Position numbers and translations under genes: made by a program
Notes under the pieces: model-generated
Databases searched by the model: none
Seen by the model: only the letters and a program-made list of their open reading frames with translations
What the model was told of the DNA's origin: nothing
Assembly (NCBI RefSeq): GCF_017599305.1
Contig: NZ_JAGFWR010000021.1
Location: forward strand, 47,394 to 111,393
Reading direction: 5' to 3'
Length of the DNA: 64,000 bases
Source: Micromonospora antibiotica
GTDB lineage: Bacteria > Actinomycetota > Actinomycetes > Mycobacteriales > Micromonosporaceae
Shown: positions 25,827 to 34,569 of the stretch, one piece after another
Layout of the letters: each line of letters opens with the position of its first letter
Position numbering within the stretch: position 1 is the stretch's first letter

Positions 25827-26538
25827 GAGCCTGCGTATCGTCTGGATCTACCCCGACCTGCTCTCCACCTACGGCGACCGGGGCAACCTGCTGATCCTGG
25901 CCCGCCGGGCGCAGCAGCGCGGGATGCCGGTCGAGGTGCTGGAGGTCCGCTCCGACCAGCGGTTGCCCGCCACCGCCGACATCTACCTGATCGGCGGCGG
26001 CGAGGACGGCCCGCAGGCACTCGGCGCGCAGCGCCTGCTCGCCGACGGTGGCCTGCACCGGGCCGTCGCCCAGGGATCGGTGGTCTTCGGCGTCTGCGCC
26101 GGCTACCAACTGCTCGGCACCTCCTTCTTCGCCAAGGGCACCAAGTGCGCCGGGCTGGAGCTGCTCGACCTCTCCTCCGACCGGGGTCCCACCCGGGCGG
26201 TCGGCGAGCTGGCCGGCGAGATCGACCCGAGGCTGGGGGTGCCGGCGCTGTCCGGGTTCGAGAACCACGGCGGCCGGACCCACCTCGGCCCCGGTGTGTC
26301 GCCACTGGCCCGGGTCAGCGCCGGGGTCGGCAACGACGGCGTCACCGAGGGGGCCTGGCGGGGCAGCCTGCTGGGCACCTACTCGCACGGGCCGGCACTG
26401 GCCCGTAACCCGGCCCTGGCCGACCTGCTGCTGCGCTGGGCCACCGGCGCGCACCAGCTCCCCCCGCTGGACGACACCTGGGCCGACCGGCTCCGCTCCG
26501 AACGCCGCGCCGCGGTGGCCTCCGCCGCCCGGACATGA
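25816..26538 (+). CDS. gatD: Lipid II isoglutaminyl synthase glutaminase subunit GatD
   Basis: This 240-residue class I glutamine amidotransferase supplies ammonia to MurT. The nucleophile is Cys94 in FGVCAGYQLLG and the catalytic histidine lies in GTYSHGPALARNP. The N-terminal YPDLLSTYGDRGN is typical of GatD. The GTG at 25816 overlaps the murT 3' end by 11 nt and gives the expected length; the open frame further upstream is a murT shadow. Its stop overlaps the start of the next gene by 4 nt. Confidence 0.95.
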   Translation: MSTESLRIVWIYPDLLSTYGDRGNLLILARRAQQRGMPVEVLEVRSDQRLPATADIYLIGGGEDGPQALGAQRLLADGGLHRAVAQGSVVFGVCAGYQLLGTSFFAKGTKCAGLELLDLSSDRGPTRAVGELAGEIDPRLGVPALSGFENHGGRTHLGPGVSPLARVSAGVGNDGVTEGAWRGSLLGTYSHGPALARNPALADLLLRWATGAHQLPPLDDTWADRLRSERRAAVASAART

Positions 26539-27239
26539 CCCACCGTCGGGCGGCCGCGGTCGCCGCCGCCCGGCGGTCGCTCGGTCAGCCGTCCGCCCGG
26601 CGGTTCGCCCTGCTGCTGGTCATGCTCGTCGGGTTCGCGGCGGTGCTGCTGGTGGCACCCCGGCCGGACGTCGGCGAGCTGCCCCGGCTGGCCGACACCC
26701 TCGGCGGGTACGCCCCGGTCGTCGGGATCGTCGTCGGGGCGTTGCTGCTGGTGGCGCTCGTCCCCCGGACGTTCGTCACGCTCGTGGCGGGGGCCGTCTT
26801 CGGTGCCTTGGAGGGGGCGGCGTACGCGCTCGGCGCGGCGCTGCTGGCCGCCGCGCTCGGCTTCGCCGTCGGCCGGGTGCTGGGGCGGGAGTTCGTCGCC
26901 GAGCGGGTACGCGGCCGGCTGGCCCGGCTCGACGGCTGGTTCGCCCGGCAGAGCGTGCTGGGCGTGATCACCGTACGGATGCTGCCGATCGCCGGGTTCG
27001 GCCTGGTCAGCTACGGCTACGGCACCACCGGGGCGCGGGTGCTGCCGTTCCTGGTCGGCAGCGTGCTGGCCTCCGCCCCGACCGCCTTCGGCTACGCCGC
27101 CATCGGCGCGGCGGCCAGCTCCCCCGGCAGCATCAACTGGTACGCCGCCGCCCCGGCCAGCCTCGGGCTGATCGCCAGCGCGGTGCTGGCGTACCAGTGG
27201 TGGCGGGCGGAGCGCCGCCGTCGGCTCGACCCGGGCTGA
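26535..27239 (+). CDS. TVP38/TMEM64 (VTT domain) membrane protein
   Basis: The 234-residue integral membrane protein has about six hydrophobic segments. The VTT/SNARE-associated domain signature is seen in VPRTFVTLVAGAVFGALEGAAYA split over a helix-loop, in the GRVLGREFV motif, and in VRMLPIAGFGLVSYGYG. Such proteins are linked to lipid scrambling or membrane homeostasis; the substrate is unknown. It starts at an ATGA overlap with gatD, so it is probably in the murT operon; a flippase-type role next to lipid II amidation is possible but only inferred. Confidence 0.8.
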   Translation: MTHRRAAAVAAARRSLGQPSARRFALLLVMLVGFAAVLLVAPRPDVGELPRLADTLGGYAPVVGIVVGALLLVALVPRTFVTLVAGAVFGALEGAAYALGAALLAAALGFAVGRVLGREFVAERVRGRLARLDGWFARQSVLGVITVRMLPIAGFGLVSYGYGTTGARVLPFLVGSVLASAPTAFGYAAIGAAASSPGSINWYAAAPASLGLIASAVLAYQWWRAERRRRLDPG

Positions 27240-27311
27240 CCCCCGACCGGCGTCGGGGACCGGCGCTGACGCCGGACGGGCCGGCCGGTGGCGTGCCGTC
27301 GCCCCGGCGGG

Positions 27312-27998
27312 TCAGGGACCCCGTTGCGCGTCACGGTCGTCCCGGTGCGCGGGGTTGACCAGCCCGGCCTCGTAGGCGGCGATGACCAGGTGCACCCGGT
27401 CCCGTGCGCCGAGCTTGGTGAACAGCCGGGCCACGTGGGCCTTGGCGGTGGCCGCGCTGATGAACAGGTGCGCGGCGATCTCCGTGTTGGACAGCCCCCG
27501 ACCGACCAGGGTCAGCACCTCGCGTTCCCGCTCGGTCACCCCGGGCAGGGCGCGCGGGTGGGCGGCCCGGTCGGGGCGGCGGGCGAATTCGGCGATCAGC
27601 CGGCGGGTCACCGCCGGTGCGATGAGGGCGTCACCGGCGGCGACCACCCGGACCGCGCCGAGGATGTCGTCCAGGGCCATGTCCTTGACCAGGAATCCGC
27701 TCGCCCCGGCACGCAGTGCGCCGTGCACGTGCGCGTCGTCGTCGAACGTGGTCAGCACCAGCACCCGGGGCGGGCCGCCGGCCGCGGTGATCGCCCGGGT
27801 GGCGGTGATGCCGTCGGTCCCGGGCATCCGCAGGTCCATCAGCACCACGTCGGGCACCACGTCCCGGGCCAGCCGGACCGCCTCCGCGCCGGTGCCGGCC
27901 TCACCGACCACCTCGATGTCGGGTGCGTCGGCGATCAGCACCCGCAGACCGGCGCGGACCAGCGGCTGGTCGTCGACGAGCAGGACCCGGATGCTCAC
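27312..27998 (-). CDS. LuxR/NarL-family response regulator
   Basis: The 228-residue regulator has a receiver domain starting VSIRVLLVDDQPLVRAG with acidic pair Asp9-Asp10, phospho-acceptor Asp in DVVLMDLRMPGTDG (about 55) and Lys in SGFLVKDM. A C-terminal LuxR-type helix-turn-helix (LTEREREV-like LPGVTEREREVL, then GLSNTEIAAHLFIS and TAKAHVARLFTKLGARDR) follows. The GTG at 27998 overlaps the sensor kinase stop by 4 nt, so the pair is translationally coupled. The likely output is the divergent ABC exporter, by position. Confidence 0.93.
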   Translation of the reverse strand: MSIRVLLVDDQPLVRAGLRVLIADAPDIEVVGEAGTGAEAVRLARDVVPDVVLMDLRMPGTDGITATRAITAAGGPPRVLVLTTFDDDAHVHGALRAGASGFLVKDMALDDILGAVRVVAAGDALIAPAVTRRLIAEFARRPDRAAHPRALPGVTEREREVLTLVGRGLSNTEIAAHLFISAATAKAHVARLFTKLGARDRVHLVIAAYEAGLVNPAHRDDRDAQRGP

Positions 27999-29230
27999 CC
28001 GTCGGCCCCGGCGGGCATCTCGACGCTGGCCCGTCCGTCGTCGGCCGGCAGGCGGGCGGCGACCCGGAAACCGCCCTCCGGGCGCGACCCGGCGGCGAAC
28101 CGGCCCCCGAGCAGCGTCACCCGTTCCCGCATGCCGACGATCCCGTGCCCCGCACCCGCACCGCCGGGCGGAGCGCCCCGGCCCGCGTCGACCACCTCGA
28201 CGCGGAGCCCGTCCGGCAGGTAGCCGAGGGTGACCTGACACCGGTCGACGTCGGCGTGCCGGACGACGTTCGTCAGCGCCTCCTGCACGATCCGGTAGGC
28301 GGCGAGGTCGACCTCCCCGGGCAGCTGTCGGGGCGGGCCCTCCCGGCGTACCGCCACCCGGACCCCCGCGTCGGCGGCGACGTCGACCAGCCGGTCCAGG
28401 TCCGCCAGACCGGGCGGCGGGTCGAGCGACGCCGCCGCCTGCTGCGGGTGACGCAGCGCGCCGACGGTACGCCGCAGCCCGGTCAGCGTGTCCCGGCTGG
28501 TCTGCTCGATGGCGGCGAGTGCGGCCCGGGCCTGTCCCGGCTGGGTCTCGATGACCCGGGCTCCGACACCCGCCTGGATGGCGATGACGCCGATGCTGTG
28601 CGCCACCATGTCGTGCACCTCCCGGGCGATCCGCAGCCGCTCCGCGGTGACCGCCTCGACGGCGGCGTGCGCACGTGACTCCTCGGCGTGCCGGCGGCGG
28701 GCCCGCGCCGCGCCGCCGGCCACCACGGCGGCGACCACCAGCAGCACCGAACTGGTGGCCCGGTCGACCGGGCCGGTGGCCGAGTTGGCGAAACCCGCAG
28801 TGACCTGCAGCACGAGCACCACGGCGGCGGCGGGGACCGCGATCCGGCCCGGGAAGCGTGCCGCGACCAGCCCCACCATCGCATCGACGACGAGGAACTG
28901 CAGGTACCAGACGGCGGACAGGTAGCCGTTCTCCCACGCGTTCGTCGCCACGGTCACCGTGCAGGCCCCGACGAGGGCCAGCCCCAGCGCGAGCAGCGGA
29001 CGACGTCCCAGCAGCGCGGCGGGCAGCAGCACCACCAGCGCCGGCGCGAGATAACGCAGCGGAATCCCCGGCACGCTCCCGTCGGGGGTGGGGACCGGCA
29101 GGAGCGGACCGCCCGTGCCGACGGTCGACGCGAGCAGCACCACGACCGGGAGCAGGCCCACCCCGGCCCAGACGAGGACCGTCCGCACCCGGCGGGCGAC
29201 GGGGTCCGGACGGGCGGTGACGGCACGCAT
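27995..29230 (-). CDS. Sensor histidine kinase (HisKA_3 type)
   Basis: The 411-residue kinase has about five to six membrane helices in residues 15-170, then a HisKA_3 dimerisation domain with RLRIAREVHDMVAHSIGV, whose His is the phosphorylation site, and an HATPase domain with EALTNVVRHA and GHGIVGMRERVTLLGG. The ATG at 29230 is preceded by a -10-like TACGGT (29242-29237) with a 6-nt gap, which supports this start as leaderless. It is paired with the response regulator and divergent from an ABC exporter. Confidence 0.92.
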   Translation of the reverse strand: MRAVTARPDPVARRVRTVLVWAGVGLLPVVVLLASTVGTGGPLLPVPTPDGSVPGIPLRYLAPALVVLLPAALLGRRPLLALGLALVGACTVTVATNAWENGYLSAVWYLQFLVVDAMVGLVAARFPGRIAVPAAAVVLVLQVTAGFANSATGPVDRATSSVLLVVAAVVAGGAARARRRHAEESRAHAAVEAVTAERLRIAREVHDMVAHSIGVIAIQAGVGARVIETQPGQARAALAAIEQTSRDTLTGLRRTVGALRHPQQAAASLDPPPGLADLDRLVDVAADAGVRVAVRREGPPRQLPGEVDLAAYRIVQEALTNVVRHADVDRCQVTLGYLPDGLRVEVVDAGRGAPPGGAGAGHGIVGMRERVTLLGGRFAAGSRPEGGFRVAARLPADDGRASVEMPAGADG

Positions 29231-29362
29231 GGGCACACCGTAGCCAGCGGGCGGCCGGGTGGTCATCAGCCGGCGGGCGTACGCCCCGGGGCCTAGCCCG
29301 CGGGGCCCGAAGTGGCCGGCGGTACGACGCCCGGTCGGCCACCGTCCGGCAGCGTCGAACCC

Positions 29363-30274
29363 GTGATCGAGATACGTGACCTCACCAAGCGGTACGGCCG
29401 GACCACTGCCGTGGACCGGCTGACCCTCACCGTCCGACCCGGACACGTGACCGGGTTCCTCGGGCCGAACGGCGCCGGCAAGTCCACCACCCTCCGGTTG
29501 CTGCTCGGCCTGCACCGCCCGACCAGCGGCAGCACCCTGATCGACGGGCAGCGGTTCGCCGCACGCCGGCGCGGGTTGCGGCACGTCGGCGCGCTGCTCG
29601 ACGCGGGCGACGTGCACGGCGGGCGCAGCGCCCGCTCGCACCTGCGGGCGCTGGCCGCCAGCAACGCCATCGGCCGGTCGCGGGTCGACGAGGTGCTGGG
29701 CGAGGTGGGCCTGACCGGCGTCGCCGGACGCCGGATCGGTGGTTTCTCGCTCGGCATGAAGCAGCGGCTCGGTATCGCCGCCGCGCTGCTGGGCGATCCG
29801 CCGACGCTGCTGTTCGACGAGCCGTTCAACGGGCTCGACCCGGCGGGGGTGCGCTGGGTGCGTGAACTGTTCCGGCGGCTCGCCGCCGAGGGCCGGACCG
29901 TCCTCGTCTCCAGCCATCTGATGAGCGAGATGGAACAGACCGCCCAGCACCTGGTGGTGATCGGCCGGGGCGAGTTGATCGCCGACGAGAGCCTGGCCGA
30001 GTTCGCCGCCCGCAGCGTCCAGACGCAGGTCGTGGTCCGTACGCCCGATCCGGCGGCACTGACCGTCGCGGTGCGCGAGGTGGGCGCGGACGTCGGGACG
30101 ACCCCCGAGGGGGCGCTCATGGTGACCGGCCTGAGCCCGACGGCGCTCGGCGACCTGGCCTTCACCCGGGGCATCCCGGTGCACGAATTGATCACCCGGT
30201 CCACCTCATTGGAGGAGGCGTTCATGAACCTCACCGCCGACCGCGTCGACTACCGGGCGGGAGAACACCGGTGA
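29363..30274 (+). CDS. ABC transporter ATP-binding protein
   Basis: The 303-residue nucleotide-binding subunit has Walker A GPNGAGKSTT, the ABC signature FSLGMKQRLG, Walker B LLFDEPFNGLD and the switch histidine in SSHLMSEME. The C-terminal 80 residues are a variable domain typical of the bacitracin/NatA-type exporters. Two starts are possible: GTG at 29312 and GTG at 29363. The second gives the canonical VIEIRDLTKRYG start, and a TAGCGT-like CAGCGT lies 7 nt before it. It overlaps the permease by 4 nt. Confidence 0.93.
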   Translation: MIEIRDLTKRYGRTTAVDRLTLTVRPGHVTGFLGPNGAGKSTTLRLLLGLHRPTSGSTLIDGQRFAARRRGLRHVGALLDAGDVHGGRSARSHLRALAASNAIGRSRVDEVLGEVGLTGVAGRRIGGFSLGMKQRLGIAAALLGDPPTLLFDEPFNGLDPAGVRWVRELFRRLAAEGRTVLVSSHLMSEMEQTAQHLVVIGRGELIADESLAEFAARSVQTQVVVRTPDPAALTVAVREVGADVGTTPEGALMVTGLSPTALGDLAFTRGIPVHELITRSTSLEEAFMNLTADRVDYRAGEHR

Positions 30275-31113
30275 CCGCCTCGACCGAGGCCGCCCGGGGC
30301 GCCGGCCGCCGGGCCGTCGAGCCCGCCGCCCGCTTCCGTGACCTGCTCGCCTCCGAATGGCTCAAGCTGTGGTCGCTGCGTTCCACCTACGGGTCGATGG
30401 CGCTGATCGCGGTGTCGGCCATGCTGTTCAGCGTGCGGGCGGCCCTGGCCGACCACCACAACTGGCCGGGCTACTCGGCGGAGCGGCAGGCCGCGTTCGA
30501 CCCGATCCACGACGCCTTCCCCGAGGAGGGTTGGTTGTTCGTCATCCTCGCCGCCGGGGCGGTCGGCGCGGTGGCGATCGCCGGTGAGTACGCCAGCGGC
30601 CAGATCCGTACGACGTTCGCCGCCGTACCGGCCCGGTCCGCCGTGGCCGCCGCCAAGGTGCTGGTGTTGGCGACGGTCATGCTGGTCGTCGGGGTGCTGA
30701 CCGCAGGTGTGTCGTTCGGGTTGTCGCAGGCCATCCTCGCCGACCGGGGGGCCGGCGCGTCGCTCGGCGACCCCGGGGCGTTGCGGGCGGTCGTCGCCTC
30801 GGCGCTGCTGCTGCCGGTCTGCGCGCTCATCGGCCTGGGCTTCGGCGCGTTGCTACGGCACACCGCCCCGGCGATCGTCGCGACCACGGGGCTACTGCTC
30901 CTGCTGCCGCTGGCCTTCGACCTGGAGAACCGGTGGACGGCCGCGATCCACAACGCCCTGCCGGTGCCGGCCTGGGAACGGCTCGTCGCGAACCCGTACA
31001 TCCAGTTCAACGAGCACCTTGCCACGGTCCCGGGTTCCTGGGTGGCCCTCGCCGCCTGGCCGGTCGTCGCCACCCTGGTGGCCGCGCTGGTCGTGCACCG
31101 CCGCGAACCCTGA
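30271..31113 (+). CDS. ABC-2 type transporter permease
   Basis: The 280-residue membrane protein has six predicted helices, a cytoplasmic SEWLKLWSLRSTYG motif at about 29-42 typical of ABC-2 permeases of the antibiotic/peptide exporter type, and GEYASGQIRTTFAAVPARS (about 108-126). Its GTG start overlaps the ATPase stop (GTGA). With the ATPase it would form an exporter. The adjacent two-component system suggests induction by a cell-surface stress or a compound, but the substrate is unknown. Confidence 0.88.
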   Translation: MTASTEAARGAGRRAVEPAARFRDLLASEWLKLWSLRSTYGSMALIAVSAMLFSVRAALADHHNWPGYSAERQAAFDPIHDAFPEEGWLFVILAAGAVGAVAIAGEYASGQIRTTFAAVPARSAVAAAKVLVLATVMLVVGVLTAGVSFGLSQAILADRGAGASLGDPGALRAVVASALLLPVCALIGLGFGALLRHTAPAIVATTGLLLLLPLAFDLENRWTAAIHNALPVPAWERLVANPYIQFNEHLATVPGSWVALAAWPVVATLVAALVVHRREP

Positions 31114-31154
31114 CCGGCCCCACGGTCCGCAGCGGCACGCCGGGCGGGCCGGTG

Positions 31155-31200
31155 GGAAGGGCCCCTCGCGCCGCCTGAAGCGTCGACGAGGGGCCCTTCC
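31155..31200. terminator. Bidirectional terminator between ABC permease and leuS
   Basis: A 14-bp perfect stem (GGAAGGGCCCCTCG at 31155-31168 with CGAGGGGCCCTTCC at 31187-31200) closes an 18-nt loop. It lies between convergent gene ends, 6 bp from the leuS stop, so it can serve both. Confidence 0.8.
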
Positions 31201-31206
31201 GACAGG

Positions 31207-34071
31207 TCAGGCGACGACCGAGACCAGCCGGCCCGGCACCACGATGACCTTGCGGGGTTCCTTGCCGGCCAGCGCGGACGCGACCGCCTCCAGGGCCGCC
31301 GCCCGGACGGCCTCCTGCGGCGCGTCGGCGGGCACCTCGACCCGGCCCCGGACCTTGCCGTTGACCTGCACCGGGTAGGTGACCGTGTCGGCGACCAGCA
31401 GCGCCGGGTCGGCGGTCGGGAAGTCCGCGTACGCCAGGGAGGTGTCGTGGCCCAGCATCCGCCACAGCTCCTCGGCCACGTGCGGGGCGAACGGGGCCAG
31501 CATCAGCACCAGCGGCTCGGCCACCTCACGGGGGGTCTGTTCGAGCCGGGTCACCGCGTTGGTCAGCTCGATCAGCTTGGCGATCGCGGTGTTGAACCGG
31601 ATGCCCTCCATGTCGGTCCGGACCCCGTCGACCACCCGGTGCAGCAGCCGGCGGGTCTCGGTGTCGGCCGGCGCGTCGGTGACCCGCAGCGTGCCGGTCT
31701 GCTCGTCGACCACGGCCCGCCACACCCGTTGCAGGAACCGGTACGACCCGACCACCGCCCGGGTCTCCCACGGGCGGGACACCTCCAGCGGGCCCATCGA
31801 CATCTCGTACACCCGGAAGGTGTCCGCGCCGTAGGCCGCGCACATGTCGTCCGGGGTGACCACGTTGCGCAGCGACTTGCCCATCTTGCCGTACTCGCGG
31901 GTCACCTCCTGCTCGCCGTGCATCCAGCGGCCGTCGACCTCGACGACCTCCTCGGCCGGCACCGGGGTGCCCCGGGAGTCGCGGAAGGCGTACGCCTGGA
32001 TCATGCCCTGGTTGAACAGCTTGCGGAACGGCTCGAACGACGACACGTGCCCCAGGTCGTACAGCACCTTGTGCCAGAACCGGGCGTACAGCAGGTGCAG
32101 CACGGCGTGCTCGGCACCCCCGACGTACAGGTCGGTGCCCCCGCAGTCACCCTCGGCGCGCGGGCCCATCCAGTACGCCTCGTTCTCCGGGTCGACGAAG
32201 TGTGCGGCGTTGGTCGGGTCCAGGTAGCGCAGCTCGTACCAGCAGGAGCCGGCCCACTGCGGCATCACGTTGGTCTCCCGGGTGTACCGCTGGGGCCCGT
32301 CGCCCAGGTCCAGCTCCACCTCGACCCAGTCGCGCCGCCGCGACAGCGGGGTCTCCGGGTTGCTGTCGGCGTCGTCCGGGTCGAACGTCTTCGGCGAGAA
32401 GTCGTCCACCTCGGGCAGCTCGACCGGCAGCATCTCCTCGGGCAGGGCGATGGCCGCGCCGGTGGCGTCGTAGACGATCGGGAACGGCTCGCCCCAGTAG
32501 CGCTGCCGGGAGAACAGCCAGTCCCGCAGCCGCCAGGTGACCGCGCCGACGCCGTGGCCGTTGGCCTCCAGCCAGGCGATGGTCGCCGCCTTGGCGTCGG
32601 CCACCCCCAGCCCGTCCAGGTCCAGGCCGCGCTCGGGCGCGGCGCTGTTGATCGCCGGCCCGTCCCCGGTGTACGCCTTCCCGTCGAACCCGTCGGCCGG
32701 CTGCACGGTCCGCACGATCGGCAGCTCGAAGACCTCGGCGAAGGCCCAGTCCCGCTCGTCCTGGGCGGGCACCGCCATGATCGCGCCGGTGCCGTAGCCG
32801 GCCAGCACGTAGTCGGCGATGAAGATCGGGATCTGCCCACCGGTGACCGGGTGGGTGGCGTACGCGCCGACGAAGACGCCGGTCTTCTCCTTGGTGTCGG
32901 CCTGCCGCTCCACGTCGGTCTTGGCCGCCGCCGCCTTCCGGTACGCCTCGACGGCCTCCCGGGGGCCGGCGTGCCCACCGGTCCAGGCGTCCCGGGTCCC
33001 GGCCGGCCAGACGGCCGGCGTCAGCGCGTCGACCAGCTCGTGCTCGGGGGCCAGCACCAGGTAGGTGGCCCCGAAGATGGTGTCCGGCCGGGTGGTGAAG
33101 ACCCTGATGCGGGCTCCGCCCGCGACACCGGAATCAGTGGTCCCGGTCGGGAAGTCGATGTGCGCACCTGTCGAACGGCCGATCCAGTTGCGCTGCTGCA
33201 GCTTGATCGACTCGGGCCAGTCCAGCGTGTCCAGGTCGTCCAGCAGCCGGTCACCGTACGCGGTGATCCGCATCATCCACTGCTTCAGGTTGCGCTTGAA
33301 GACGGGGAAGTTGCCCCGGTCGGAACGGCCGTCGGCGGTGACCTCCTCGTTGGCCAGCACGGTGCCCAGCCCCGGGCACCAGTTCACCGGCGCCTGCGAG
33401 ACGTACGCCAGCCGGTGGTCGTCGACGATCCGCCGCTGCTCGGCCGGGCTCAGCTCGGCCCAGGCCCGACCGTCGGGGGTGGGCCGGTCACCGGCGGCGA
33501 ACTCGGCGGTCAGCTCGGCGATCGGCCGGGCCTTGCGGGCGTCGGCGTCGTACCAGGAGTTGAAGACCTGCAGGAAGATCCACTGGGTCCACCGGTAGAA
33601 GTCGGTGTCGATGGTGGCCACCGAACGCCGCTCGTCGTGGGCCAGCCCCAGCCGGCGCAGCTGCGCCTTGTACCGCTCGATGTTGGCCACGGTGGTCGTG
33701 CGGGGGTGGGTGCCGGTCTGCACCGCGTACTGCTCGGCGGGCAGGCCGAACGCGTCGAAGCCCATCGCGTGCAGCACGTTGCGCCCGGCCATCCGCTGGT
33801 AGCGGGCGAAGCAGTCGGTGCCGATGTAGCCCAGCGGGTGGCCGACGTGCAGCCCCGCCCCGGACGGGTACGGGAACATGTCCAGCACGTACAGCTTCTC
33901 CGCGCCCGCCCGCGGGTGACCGGGGTCGGCCAGCGGACCGGTCGGGTTCGGGGCGTGGAAGGTGCCCTCCCGCTCCCAGGTGTCCTGCCACCGACGCTCG
34001 ATCTCGTCGGCCATGGCCGCGGTGTACCGGAACGGGGGGATGTCGCCCGCCGGTGCGGCTGCCTCACTCAT
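31207..34071 (-). CDS. leuS: Leucyl-tRNA synthetase
   Basis: The 954-residue class I synthetase charges tRNA-Leu. The HIGH-type motif is HVGH in PSGAGLHVGHPLGY, the KMSKS-type motif is KMGKS in EYGKMGKSLRNVV, and the CP1 editing domain has the TTRPDTIFGATYLVLAPEH region split across its core. Length is normal. The ATG at 34071 is chosen; the open frame extends to 34206 through the leader and is not credible as protein. Upstream lie a Leu-rich leader peptide and a terminator, so expression is probably controlled by attenuation on leucyl-tRNA supply. Confidence 0.97.
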   Translation of the reverse strand: MSEAAAPAGDIPPFRYTAAMADEIERRWQDTWEREGTFHAPNPTGPLADPGHPRAGAEKLYVLDMFPYPSGAGLHVGHPLGYIGTDCFARYQRMAGRNVLHAMGFDAFGLPAEQYAVQTGTHPRTTTVANIERYKAQLRRLGLAHDERRSVATIDTDFYRWTQWIFLQVFNSWYDADARKARPIAELTAEFAAGDRPTPDGRAWAELSPAEQRRIVDDHRLAYVSQAPVNWCPGLGTVLANEEVTADGRSDRGNFPVFKRNLKQWMMRITAYGDRLLDDLDTLDWPESIKLQQRNWIGRSTGAHIDFPTGTTDSGVAGGARIRVFTTRPDTIFGATYLVLAPEHELVDALTPAVWPAGTRDAWTGGHAGPREAVEAYRKAAAAKTDVERQADTKEKTGVFVGAYATHPVTGGQIPIFIADYVLAGYGTGAIMAVPAQDERDWAFAEVFELPIVRTVQPADGFDGKAYTGDGPAINSAAPERGLDLDGLGVADAKAATIAWLEANGHGVGAVTWRLRDWLFSRQRYWGEPFPIVYDATGAAIALPEEMLPVELPEVDDFSPKTFDPDDADSNPETPLSRRRDWVEVELDLGDGPQRYTRETNVMPQWAGSCWYELRYLDPTNAAHFVDPENEAYWMGPRAEGDCGGTDLYVGGAEHAVLHLLYARFWHKVLYDLGHVSSFEPFRKLFNQGMIQAYAFRDSRGTPVPAEEVVEVDGRWMHGEQEVTREYGKMGKSLRNVVTPDDMCAAYGADTFRVYEMSMGPLEVSRPWETRAVVGSYRFLQRVWRAVVDEQTGTLRVTDAPADTETRRLLHRVVDGVRTDMEGIRFNTAIAKLIELTNAVTRLEQTPREVAEPLVLMLAPFAPHVAEELWRMLGHDTSLAYADFPTADPALLVADTVTYPVQVNGKVRGRVEVPADAPQEAVRAAALEAVASALAGKEPRKVIVVPGRLVSVVA

Positions 34072-34207
34072 ACCTAACTCCTTGGCGCGGTCATCGCGGT
34101 CGTGTCGCACTGACGCGATCATCGGGGACCGGTGCCCTCGGGCGGGACCGGCGCGGTCGTGTCGGATCTGGGGAGCGTCGGGCCCGCAGGACCCTGCCGC
34201 GGGCACG

Positions 34208-34232
34208 AAAAAGCCCCTCGCACAGGAGGGGC
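34208..34232 (-). terminator. Attenuator terminator in leuS leader
   Basis: On the minus strand GCCCCTC (34232-34226) pairs with GAGGGGC (34219-34213) around a 6-nt loop and is followed by TTTTT (34212-34208), a textbook intrinsic terminator. It lies 25 nt past the leader-peptide stop and 137 nt before leuS. A U-tract terminator is rare in this GC-rich window. Confidence 0.85.
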
Positions 34233-34234
34233 CG

Positions 34235-34266
34235 CCGTGCTGTCGCGCGTCAGCGCATCAGCACGG
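34235..34266 (-). promoter_or_regulatory. Pause/antitermination hairpin overlapping leader-peptide stop
   Basis: CCGTGCTG (34266-34259 on the minus strand) pairs with CAGCACGG (34242-34235), an 8-bp stem. It covers the last codons and stop of the leader peptide and sits immediately before the terminator. This is the place expected for the first hairpin of a classical attenuator: ribosome position on the leader would decide whether it forms. Confidence 0.65.
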
Positions 34267-34296
34267 CCCGGTAAGAAGCAGGGAGACTGCGCTCAT
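34258..34296 (-). CDS. leuS leader peptide (12 residues, three consecutive Leu)
   Basis: The 13-codon frame encodes MSAVSLLLTGPC. The Leu run uses CTG, CTT, CTT; CTT is rare in such GC-rich genomes, so translation here should be sensitive to leucyl-tRNA. A -10 TAGACT (34309-34304) lies 7 nt upstream, so the leader may be translated from a leaderless transcript. Hairpin and U-tract terminator follow directly. Ribosome stalling at the Leu codons when charged tRNA-Leu is low would be expected to prevent terminator formation and raise leuS. Leader-peptide attenuation of amino-acid genes is established in actinobacteria; its application here is inferred from the layout. Confidence 0.8.
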   Translation of the reverse strand: MSAVSLLLTGPC

Positions 34297-34303
34297 GTCC
34301 CGC

Positions 34304-34309
34304 AGTCTA
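34304..34309 (-). promoter_or_regulatory. leuS leader -10 box
   Basis: TAGACT on the minus strand ends 7 nt before the leader ATG, placing the transcription start at or beside that ATG. The -35 region is GC-rich and not recognisable. The remaining bases up to the moxR-type gene (34310-34569) hold a possible plus-strand -10 (TAGCCT, 34459-34464) and nothing else seen. Confidence 0.55.
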
Positions 34310-34569
34310 CCCCCTGGCAGCCGTCGGCCGGGGACCGCACCCGCCCCGACGGTCACCTTCCGTGAGCACCCGGCCGCGTCGGGTCCCCCGACCTGACGAA
34401 TATCCGCTGTGTGACCGGCCGACTTCCGGCAGGGTTCGGCGTTCACCGTAAACATGGTTAGCCTGAGAGACCAGTGCGATTCCTGCGGCAGACGAGGCTT
34501 CCCGTTGCGAACCGAACGACGGGTCCAGGTGCTCTTTACCGAGCTGCCGTCGCGACGAGGAGAAGGCCC

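Noticed and set aside
34072..34206. N-terminal extension of leuS to 999 codons
   Set aside because: This stretch lies within the attenuated leader and has no similarity to LeuRS; ATG 34071 gives the normal N-terminus.
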